Origin: Acidobacteriota bacterium
GTDB taxonomy: Bacteria > Acidobacteriota > Blastocatellia > Pyrinomonadales > Pyrinomonadaceae
Reading direction: 5' to 3'
Assembly: GCA_963169175.1 (NCBI GenBank)
Contig: CAUJFK010000211.1
Location: 1 to 6,762 of the forward strand
Length of the DNA stretch: 6,762 nucleotides
Under the pieces are notes generated by a model that was not told the DNA's origin, ran no database searches, and saw only the letters and a list, made by a program, of their open reading frames with translations. A program made the position numbers and the translations under genes. Of this stretch, positions 1 through 4,936 are shown in pieces; within the stretch, counting starts at the first letter, position 1, and every line of letters starts with the position of its first letter.

Positions 1-468
1 AACGAGGCAAACTGGAAAGCTCATTATACAAGTACCGCACCTGAGATCTGGCGGCAAACAAATGGGCGTGTCACGCATTTTGCTGCCGGACTCGGAACGA
101 CTGGGACGTTTGTCGGCACGGCCCGCGGGTTGAAGAGGTTCAACCCTGGCGTACGGACGATCTCCGTGCAGCCCGAATCACCTATCCACGGGCTCGAAGG
201 AATGAAACACCTCGATACGGCGCTCGTTCCGGGAATCTACGACGCGTCCACTGCTGACGAAAGCCATACCGTTTCGACCGAAGAGGCCCAATTGATGACG
301 CGGCGGCTGGCCCGTGAGGAAGGCCTGTTTGTCGGTCCAAGCTCCGGTGCGAATGTATTTGCTGCCGTCCGCCTGGCAGAAAAATTGCGGGGCGATGCGG
401 TCGTTGTCACGATACTTTGTGACGGGGGCGGAAAGTATATGCACGAAGAATTCTGGGCGGAGTTATAG
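1..468 (+). CDS. cysM: Cysteine synthase, CysM/CysK type (5'-truncated by window edge)
   Basis: This is the C-terminal 155 residues of a PLP-dependent beta-replacement enzyme. Such enzymes make cysteine from O-acetylserine or O-phosphoserine and a sulfur donor in the cytosol. Reading from base 1, visible landmarks are NEANWKAHY, typical of the family, then the PLP-phosphate loop GLGTTGT (residues 30-36 of the fragment) and PSSGAN (113-118), whose serine position contacts the pyridine nitrogen. It ends with a CDGGGKY segment close to the C-terminus. The Schiff-base lysine and start codon lie outside the window. The position that aligns with Arg220 of M. tuberculosis CysM, which binds O-phosphoserine, appears to be Lys69 in GMKHLD; this is my alignment from memory. 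The Mec- and CysO-like genes downstream favour CysM, using a protein-bound thiocarboxylate as sulfur donor, over a sulfide-using CysK. The family is certain; the substrate is inferred. Confidence 0.9.
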   Translation, partial: NEANWKAHYTSTAPEIWRQTNGRVTHFAAGLGTTGTFVGTARGLKRFNPGVRTISVQPESPIHGLEGMKHLDTALVPGIYDASTADESHTVSTEEAQLMTRRLAREEGLFVGPSSGANVFAAVRLAEKLRGDAVVVTILCDGGGKYMHEEFWAEL

Positions 469-543
469 AGCACGGTGTTGCCCGCCCACATCGGCTGGCC
501 TACGGGCAGCCCGCGGATCTTTGAAAAAAAATCGGAATAGGTC

Positions 544-570
544 TTGACAAGGCCGCAGACTTCCTTTAAT
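544..570 (+). promoter_or_regulatory. Candidate sigma70-type promoter
   Basis: A perfect TTGACA (544-549) is followed 15 bases later by TTTAAT (565-570, five of six matches to TATAAT). The spacer is shorter than the usual 16-18 bases. It would start a transcript near 577 that runs into the terminator at 681-720. It could drive a short RNA of about 145 nt, or a leader of the PLP-enzyme gene. No better promoter is visible between the terminator and that gene. Confidence 0.45.
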
Positions 571-576
571 CTGCCA

Positions 577-720
577 AAAGTTCTTTTTCACGTTTCTGCT
601 CGATGGAAGCGAATGACAGTGGCGATTTAAGGTAACTTGCTCCACTATAAAAAACTGCTAAACTCCGCAAGAGAATTTTCAAAAAAGCTCTCGTGCCGTA
701 TTTGGCACGGGAGCTTTTTT
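577..720 (+). ncRNA. Possible small RNA or attenuated leader
   Basis: This stretch lies between a candidate promoter and an intrinsic terminator and has no convincing ORF. It contains a possible hairpin with outer stem AGTGG (618-622)/CCACT (642-646) and an inner AAG/CTT stem closed by a GTAA (GNRA-type) loop at 632-635. Bases 668-674 can pair, with one mismatch, to 689-695 inside the 5' arm of the terminator, so an antiterminator is conceivable. I looked for SAM, SAH and cobalamin riboswitch motifs and recognised none. It may simply be the 3' UTR of cysM. Confidence 0.25.
681..720 (+). terminator. Strong intrinsic terminator
   Basis: A 17-bp stem pairs aaaaaagctctcgtgcc (681-697) with ggcacgggagctttttt (704-720). 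It has one T/G wobble and a 6-base loop, and a T-run continues to 721. The A-run on the 5' side mirrors the T-run, so it could also act on the minus strand. It lies 213 bp after the cysM stop and 84 bp before the PLP-enzyme start, and so separates the two genes unless it is regulated. Confidence 0.9.
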
Positions 721-724
721 TCGT

Positions 725-748
725 TGTCCGACAAACTTTAGTTTGTCG
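725..748 (+). repeat. Palindromic repeat, copy 1 of an inverted pair
   Basis: The core is CGACAAACT (729-737), TT, AGTTTGTCG (740-748), a perfect 9-bp stem with a 2-base loop, preceded by TGTC. It is an inverted copy of the element at 771-795. The form resembles REP-type dispersed intergenic elements. Only these two copies are visible, so dispersal across the genome is inferred. Confidence 0.75.
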
Positions 749-770
749 ATCGCCGCCGATGATGAAAGAT

Positions 771-795
771 CAACAAAACTGAAGTTTGTTGGACA
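771..795 (-). repeat. Palindromic repeat, copy 2 of an inverted pair
   Basis: CAACAAAACT (771-780), GA, AGTTTGTTG (783-791), then GACA. This is a 9-bp stem with one bulged A. Read on the minus strand it matches copy 1 at about 21 of 24 positions plus one insertion. Where copy 1 has a G-C pair (730/747), this copy has A-T, so the change is compensatory. It ends just before the next gene, and its flank supplies the only GGA near that gene's start. Confidence 0.75.
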
Positions 796-804
796 GTGAA
801 CGAT

Positions 805-2070
805 ATGGGCGATTTCTCATTAGCAACACGATTCGTACACGCCGGCGAGCGGCGTGATGCACCTGCGGGTGTGCCGGCCTCGACGCCGATCTATGCGACC
901 TCTTCGTTCATTTACGAGCAGGTGGAAGACATAGACCGGATCGTGGACGGCGAGACGAGCGGCTTTGTTTACAGCCGATACGGCAATCCGACCGTTGCGG
1001 CGTTCGAGGAAGCGATGGCAGCGGTCGAGAATGGAAAATTTGCCTATGCGTTCGGGTCGGGAATGGCGGCGATTCACGCGGCATTGCTCGCCTCCGAGCT
1101 GTCGAGCGGTTCGGTCGTTCTTGCCTCGCGTGACCTTTACGGATCGACACTCGAACTGCTTTACAGCGTGTTTCGTCCGTTCGGCGTAAAGACGGTCACG
1201 GAGGATTTCAACGACATTGCTGCCTTGCGGGCGAGGGCCTTGGAGGTAAAGCCGGCGGTCATGTTTTGTGAAACGCTGTCGAATCCGCTGCTTAAAGTTT
1301 GTGATATTGAGGAATGCGCGGCGATCGCACGCGAGGTTGGCGCAAAGTTGATAGTTGATAATACGTTTGCGACGCCATATCTTTGCCGTCCGCTCGATCT
1401 TGGGGCCGATTTTGTTGTGCACAGTGCGACAAAATTTCTAGGTGGACATGCGGATGCAACCGGCGGCGTTGTTGTTGCAAAAGAAGAGTTTGACAAGCCG
1501 GCATTGCTCGGTGCCCTGACGCTTGCGGGCGGAGTGCTCAGCCCGTGGGAGGCACATTCGATACTGCGCGGGTTGAAAACATTGGGCTTAAGGATGGAAA
1601 AGCAATGCTCGAATGCGGAACTCCTTGCAAACCGACTTGATAAGCTGCCGCAGATCAGCGAGGTTATTTATCCGAAGTTTTTCGAAGGGGACCAGGCGAA
1701 TGCTTTGGACCGAACCTTTCACGGTTCGGAGTACGGAGCGATTGTTTCGATACGGCTTGCCGACGACACGCGTGAGGCGGCATACCGGTTTTTGAACGCG
1801 TTGCAGCTATGCACTCGTGCCGCCAGTGTTGGCGATCTTTTTACCGGAATTGTTCATCCGGCGACAGCGACGCACCGCGAACTCTCGCCGGCGAAGCGGG
1901 CTGAGATTGGGATCACGGAAGGGCTGATACGCATTTCTGTCGGTATCGAGGACGTGAACGATATCGTTGCGGATATTGAGCAAGCATTGAGAGCTGGGGA
2001 AGCGTTTAGCCGCGGATTTTCGCAGATAACGCTGATCGAAGAGACAAAAGCGGCAACGGTCGGAGCATAG
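805..2070 (+). CDS. Cys/Met-metabolism PLP enzyme (cystathionine gamma-lyase/synthase-like)
   Basis: This is a cytosolic fold-type I PLP enzyme of the cystathionine gamma-synthase family, 421 residues from ATG805. Visible landmarks are SRYGNPT (57-63, phosphate contacts from the partner subunit), GSGMAA (84-89), Asp185 in VDNTFATP (pairs with the pyridine nitrogen), the PLP lysine Lys210 in SATKFLGGH, and the C-terminal signature HPATATHRELS followed by LIRISVGIED. DLYGST has Ser where classical methionine gamma-lyases have Cys, which argues against that activity. The long insert of O-acetylhomoserine sulfhydrylases is absent. Cystathionine lyase, cystathionine synthase and O-succinylhomoserine-type activities cannot be separated here. 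ATG805 is preferred over GTG796, which has no room for a Shine-Dalgarno sequence; even for ATG805 only a weak GGA is seen. It sits among cysteine-synthesis genes, which suggests transsulfuration or homocysteine/cysteine exchange. Confidence 0.9.
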   Translation: MGDFSLATRFVHAGERRDAPAGVPASTPIYATSSFIYEQVEDIDRIVDGETSGFVYSRYGNPTVAAFEEAMAAVENGKFAYAFGSGMAAIHAALLASELSSGSVVLASRDLYGSTLELLYSVFRPFGVKTVTEDFNDIAALRARALEVKPAVMFCETLSNPLLKVCDIEECAAIAREVGAKLIVDNTFATPYLCRPLDLGADFVVHSATKFLGGHADATGGVVVAKEEFDKPALLGALTLAGGVLSPWEAHSILRGLKTLGLRMEKQCSNAELLANRLDKLPQISEVIYPKFFEGDQANALDRTFHGSEYGAIVSIRLADDTREAAYRFLNALQLCTRAASVGDLFTGIVHPATATHRELSPAKRAEIGITEGLIRISVGIEDVNDIVADIEQALRAGEAFSRGFSQITLIEETKAATVGA

Positions 2071-2077
2071 TGATCTG

Positions 2078-2105
2078 ATCTGCGACATCCGCGTGAATCC
2101 GCGGC
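2078..2105 (+). repeat. Three imperfect tandem units, ATCYGCG type
   Basis: ATCTGCGAC (2078-2086), ATCCGCGTGA (2087-2096) and ATCCGCGGC (2097-2105) are consecutive units of 9-10 bases. They fill the short gap between the PLP-enzyme stop and the peptidase start. Similar 'atctgcg' runs are common intergenic repeats in environmental genomes as I recall them. No function can be read from the sequence. Confidence 0.5.
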
Positions 2106-2114
2106 AAAAAACTG

Positions 2115-2558
2115 ATGATCATCTTGAACGAACAAATACTAAACGCAATCACAACGCACGCCGAGCGGGATTATCCGCATGAATGCGGCGGTATGTTGAT
2201 CGGTCATTTTTCTGCTGAGAAGAAATCGGTCACTGAGATCTTTCCGCTCGAAAATGCCCGCGAAGAAGAAGCGCGTCACGACCGTATTCTGATCCTGCCA
2301 AAGGATGTTCTCAGGGCGGAACGATATGCGCGGGAAAAGAAACTTGATGTTGTCGGCTATTACCATTCGCATCCGGACGATAAGGCAATACCGTCGCAAT
2401 ATGACCTCGATCATGCGCTGCCGGTCTGGTCGTATGTGATCGCGTCGGTGATCGAGGGCAAAGTTGTAGATATCAGGTCATGGGAAATGGAGAACGACCG
2501 ATCGCAATTCAATGAGGAGCAATTGGAACGCTGGCGTCTCGCCGGCGAGAGTGTCTGA
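2115..2558 (+). CDS. mec: Mec-type JAMM/Mov34 metallopeptidase
   Basis: This 147-residue zinc peptidase is almost exactly the length of M. tuberculosis Mec, which hydrolyses CysO-Cys to release cysteine and regenerate the CysO carrier. The JAMM site is complete: Glu23 in HECGG, then His84 and His86 in YYHSHPDD, Ser94, and Asp97 in PSQYD (HxH-x7-SxxD). No signal peptide or membrane segment is seen, so it should be cytosolic. It starts 44 bp after the PLP-enzyme stop and ends 54 bp before the CysO-E1 fusion, so it is probably co-transcribed with both. No clear Shine-Dalgarno sequence precedes ATG2115. Because the neighbouring carrier is fused to its E1, this enzyme may also cut the fusion after Gly-Gly (inference). 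The JAMM family is certain; the Mec role rests on size and context. Confidence 0.92.
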   Translation: MIILNEQILNAITTHAERDYPHECGGMLIGHFSAEKKSVTEIFPLENAREEEARHDRILILPKDVLRAERYAREKKLDVVGYYHSHPDDKAIPSQYDLDHALPVWSYVIASVIEGKVVDIRSWEMENDRSQFNEEQLERWRLAGESV

Positions 2559-2581
2559 TCTTTTCTAGTGTATTGTTACAC

Positions 2582-2598
2582 GCCAGCGGGACGCTGGC
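2582..2598 (+). repeat. REP-like palindrome at the start of the CysO-E1 gene
   Basis: GCCAGCG (2582-2588), GGA, CGCTGGC (2592-2598) is a perfect 7-bp stem with a 3-base loop. It lies 15 bp upstream of ATG2613. If the gene began at the in-frame GTG2568, this palindrome would encode part of an N-terminal extension (PAGRWL), which supports the ATG as the real start. In the mRNA the hairpin would sit close to the ribosome-binding region. Confidence 0.7.
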
Positions 2599-2612
2599 TT
2601 TCCGTAAAAATT

Positions 2613-4085
2613 ATGGCTGTTACTATCATAATTCCTACACCGCTCAGGCAGTTTGCCGGGGGTAGTTCTGAGATCGAGGTCCGGGCCTCGACGGCCGGTG
2701 ATGCGTTGCTTGAATTGACGACAGAGCATGCCGAACTTCGCAAACATTTGTTCAACGAGCAGGATAAGCTGCGCAATTTCATCAATGTTTATGTCGGCGA
2801 TGAGGACATACGCCATTTGGATGGGCCGAACACACAGGTGAAAGACGGCGAGACGATAATGATCGTGCCGTCCATCGCCGGCGGAAGTACTGTCGGAACG
2901 CGGACCTCAGTTCGCACGGACTTGCGAACTGAAGGTCGCGTTCCGGCCTTGTCAAACGATGAGATCGCTCGATATTCGCGGCATCTGATCCTACCGGAGG
3001 TTGGGTTCGAGGGGCAAAAAAAGCTTAAGGCTGCTCGTGTGTTGACAATTGGTACGGGCGGATTGGGTTCGCCGCTCGGGCTTTATTTGGCGGCGGCGGG
3101 TGTTGGAACTATCGGCATTGTTGATTTTGATGTCGTTGATGAATCAAATCTTCAACGGCAGATAATTCACGGCACTAAAGACGTTGGCCGGCTAAAGAAC
3201 GATTCGGCGAAAGAGCGGTTGTTGGATATAAATCCAAACACGAACGTTGAGTCGTTCAACACGCGGTTGACCAGCGAGAACGCTCTCGAATTGTTCCGTG
3301 AATTCGATGTGATAGTGGATGGGACCGACAATTTTCCGACTCGTTATCTGGTCAACGACGCCAGCGTGCTGACCGGCAAGCCAAATGTTTACGGTTCCAT
3401 CTTCAGATTTGAAGGCCAGGCGAGCGTATTCTGGGCGGAGAAAGGTGCGTGTTACCGATGCCTGTATCCCGAACCGCCACCGCCGGGCTTGGTCCCATCA
3501 TGTGCCGAGGGTGGAGTGCTCGGCGTTCTGCCTGGCATCGTAGGCACTATACAGGCGAATGAAGTTATAAAGGTCATTCTGGGTGCCGAAGGAATTTTGC
3601 TCAACCGGCTGCTGCTGTTTGATGCCTGGAAAATGACGTTTCGCCAGTTGAAACTTCGAAAAGATGCAAACTGCCCGCTGTGCGGCGATAACCCGTCGAT
3701 CAATGAGTTGATAGATTACGAAGAATTCTGCGGCCTCAAGGCCCCGGTTGAAGAAAAACCAGTGTTCGATGAAATAACCGCGACTGAGTTGAAAGCACTA
3801 TTTGACCGTGACGAAGATTTTCAGCTGATCGATGTCCGTGAGCCGCACGAGTTTGAGATCGCACGAATACCCGGAGCAAAGTTGATCCCGCTCGGCGAGA
3901 TAGTTAAGCGGATCTGCGAGATAGAGAAAGGCAAAACGGCCATTATCCAATGCAAAGGCGGTGTACGAAGCGCCAAGGCGATCGGCTATTTGAAAGATGC
4001 CGGGTTTGAGGGAAGGCTGATCAATCTAAAAGGCGGCATCGGCGCGTGGTCGGACAATGTTGATAGATCGGTACCCAAATATTGA
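2613..4085 (+). CDS. CysO/MoaD-like carrier fused to MoeB-type E1 and rhodanese
   Basis: This 490-residue protein appears to be a one-chain sulfur-carrier activation machine. Residues 1-91 form a ThiS/MoaD/CysO ubiquitin-like domain (VTIIIPTPLR ... IVPSIAGG) whose Gly90-Gly91 matches the AGG end of CysO. A 22-residue polar linker follows. Residues 113-375 are a MoeB/ThiF adenylyltransferase with the nucleotide loop GTGGLGS (147-153), Arg182 in NLQRQ, Asp239 in DGTDNFPTRY, zinc pairs Cys280/Cys283 and Cys354/Cys357, and Cys297 in SCAEGG. Residues 384-490 are a rhodanese with catalytic Cys447 in CKGGVRS. E1 plus rhodanese equals M. tuberculosis MoeZ, which sulfurates CysO. The domain ends in an internal Gly-Gly, so processing is probably required for thiocarboxylate formation. 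ATG2613 is chosen over GTG2568 because the upstream codons are repeat DNA. Domains are certain; the carrier's partner (cysteine, Moco or thiamin) is inferred from cysM and mec. Confidence 0.93.
   Translation: MAVTIIIPTPLRQFAGGSSEIEVRASTAGDALLELTTEHAELRKHLFNEQDKLRNFINVYVGDEDIRHLDGPNTQVKDGETIMIVPSIAGGSTVGTRTSVRTDLRTEGRVPALSNDEIARYSRHLILPEVGFEGQKKLKAARVLTIGTGGLGSPLGLYLAAAGVGTIGIVDFDVVDESNLQRQIIHGTKDVGRLKNDSAKERLLDINPNTNVESFNTRLTSENALELFREFDVIVDGTDNFPTRYLVNDASVLTGKPNVYGSIFRFEGQASVFWAEKGACYRCLYPEPPPPGLVPSCAEGGVLGVLPGIVGTIQANEVIKVILGAEGILLNRLLLFDAWKMTFRQLKLRKDANCPLCGDNPSINELIDYEEFCGLKAPVEEKPVFDEITATELKALFDRDEDFQLIDVREPHEFEIARIPGAKLIPLGEIVKRICEIEKGKTAIIQCKGGVRSAKAIGYLKDAGFEGRLINLKGGIGAWSDNVDRSVPKY
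2904..2936 (+). repeat. Imperfect palindrome encoding the carrier-E1 linker
   Basis: A perfect 10-bp inverted repeat, TCAGTTCGCA (2907-2916) and TGCGAACTGA (2923-2932), is separated by CGGACT. Allowing one bulged base, the stem extends by ACC (2904-2906) pairing with GGT (2934-2936). It is in frame and encodes most of linker residues 97-109 (RTSVRTDLRTEGR), starting 18 bp after the Gly91 codon. The form is like the intergenic palindromes nearby, which suggests a repeat inserted in or retained within the coding sequence. Confidence 0.7.
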
Positions 4086-4172
4086 CCGATGCGGCATCAG
4101 GAACTTGACCAGTACTTGCGCAAAACAAGGATCTTCCCGAAAAGCCGCAGAGACCGCAGAGAAGAAAATTCC
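4086..4172. other. Convergent junction between CysO-E1 gene and vapC; tandem 9-bp repeat
   Basis: These 87 bp separate two convergent genes. The only structure seen is CCGCAGAGA twice in tandem (4145-4153 and 4154-4162) and a small TTGCGCAA palindrome near 4115. No intrinsic terminator hairpin with a T-run is visible on either strand, so the two transcripts may overlap or end by another mechanism. Confidence 0.45.
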
Positions 4173-4610
4173 CTAAGTGATCACAAGAAGGTTGTATTCT
4201 GAGGCTCCGGGGATCGTTGTTGGCGAGATCTTTCGATCAAATGTAACCAGCCTGCCGCCTTTCGATGCGGCGAGGCCGAGCAGATAAATGTCAGTCAACT
4301 GCTTCGGCCCGAGTATCGCTTTTGGGTCAAATCGATTCGAGTCCAGAAGTGAAATGTCGTCGGGCCAGAACTCGTGATCCGTATCGCTTGCAAATTCGTT
4401 GAGCCATTTGACCACATCCGCGGCCGAGTATCGGTCAGGTGCTGCATAACCAGGCTGAGACATTATGCGCACGACACCATTCTCCGTCAAAGGACAGCTA
4501 GCCCAACCGTCCCTCTTTGCGGTGCCCCACCAAACGTGCGCCTGCGCATGAAATACATGGTCAAAATCGATCAGAGCAAGAATGACGTTTATATCCAGCA
4601 GTGCCCGCAC
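4173..4610 (-). CDS. vapC: VapC-type PIN-domain ribonuclease toxin
   Basis: This 145-residue protein is a single PIN domain, a metal-dependent RNase of the VapC family. Such toxins cut RNA, often tRNA or rRNA, when released from the antitoxin. The acidic site is present: Asp6 in LLDINV, Glu43 in LTENG, Asp107 in QLTDIYLLGLA and Asp125 in VTFDRKI. The LxDIyLlglA and gGrLvTfDr motifs are typical of this subgroup. The start is GTG at 4610, four bases after the antitoxin stop, so the pair should be translationally coupled. It appears intact. Its RNA target cannot be told from the sequence. Confidence 0.9.
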   Translation of the reverse strand: MRALLDINVILALIDFDHVFHAQAHVWWGTAKRDGWASCPLTENGVVRIMSQPGYAAPDRYSAADVVKWLNEFASDTDHEFWPDDISLLDSNRFDPKAILGPKQLTDIYLLGLAASKGGRLVTFDRKISPTTIPGASEYNLLVIT

Positions 4611-4614
4611 TTGA

Positions 4615-4851
4615 TCAGATACCTTCTTCTTCTCTGATCCGGTCGATCAGTTCGTTCGTGATTATCCGGCCACGGCTTGGAAGGATCGGAATACCATTTC
4701 GATATTCCATTTTTCTTGGCTTATCGGTACCGCCATTCAAACCCTGACGGGCAAGGCGTGAAATGACCTTTCCGGCCGTGGTTTTCTCGTGTCGGGCTAA
4801 TTCCTTTACCGCCAAAAGGACATCTTCTTCAATGTCCAAAGTCGTTCTCAT
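4615..4851 (-). CDS. vapB: VapB-type ribbon-helix-helix antitoxin
   Basis: This 78-residue protein begins MRTTLDIEEDVLLAVKELA, followed by a second helix through VISRLARQGL. That is a ribbon-helix-helix DNA-binding domain in residues 1-38. The remaining 40 residues, ending in a charged helix (NELIDRIREEEGI), should wrap and inhibit the toxin, as in known VapBC pairs. It precedes vapC by 4 bp. ATG4851 directly abuts a perfect inverted repeat that overlaps the promoter, which fits autorepression by VapB or VapBC. Confidence 0.88.
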   Translation of the reverse strand: MRTTLDIEEDVLLAVKELARHEKTTAGKVISRLARQGLNGGTDKPRKMEYRNGIPILPSRGRIITNELIDRIREEEGI

Positions 4852-4888
4852 ACATCTGATGCTACCGCATCATCGCATCAGATGTCAA
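4852..4888 (-). promoter_or_regulatory. vapBC promoter with overlapping palindromic operator
   Basis: ACATCTGATGC (4852-4862) and GCATCAGATGT (4875-4885) form a perfect 11-bp inverted repeat with a 12-base spacer. On the minus strand a perfect TTGACA (4888-4883) overlaps the distal arm. TAGCAT (4864-4859, four of six matches to TATAAT) overlaps the proximal arm, at an 18-base spacing. Only seven bases separate the -10 box from the vapB ATG, so transcription should begin at or next to the start codon. Confidence 0.75.
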
Positions 4889-4897
4889 TATACATCG

Positions 4898-4931
4898 AAA
4901 TGCCCGAAACGGGATTCCGCTTCGGGCATTT
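4898..4931 (-). terminator. Hairpin downstream of the superoxide dismutase gene
   Basis: AAATGCCCGAA (4898-4908) pairs with TTCGGGCATTT (4921-4931). After an A/C mismatch, CGG/CCG extends the stem to a GATT loop. It lies 5 bp past the dismutase stop codon and just upstream of the vapB promoter. The T-run is only three bases, so termination may be incomplete. Confidence 0.7.
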
Positions 4932-4936
4932 AGTTT

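Noticed and set aside
577..720. SAM-type or other known riboswitch in the leader of the PLP-enzyme gene
   Set aside because: No conserved core of SAM-I, SAM-II, SAH or cobalamin riboswitches could be matched by eye.
820..1422. A 200-codon open frame on the minus strand inside the PLP-enzyme gene
   Set aside because: It is antisense to a gene with clear catalytic motifs, its protein is rich in Arg/Cys/His with no domain pattern, and it has no ribosome site.
2568..2612. N-terminal extension of the CysO-E1 protein from GTG2568
   Set aside because: The added codons are made of palindromic repeat DNA, and the ubiquitin-like fold begins right after ATG2613.
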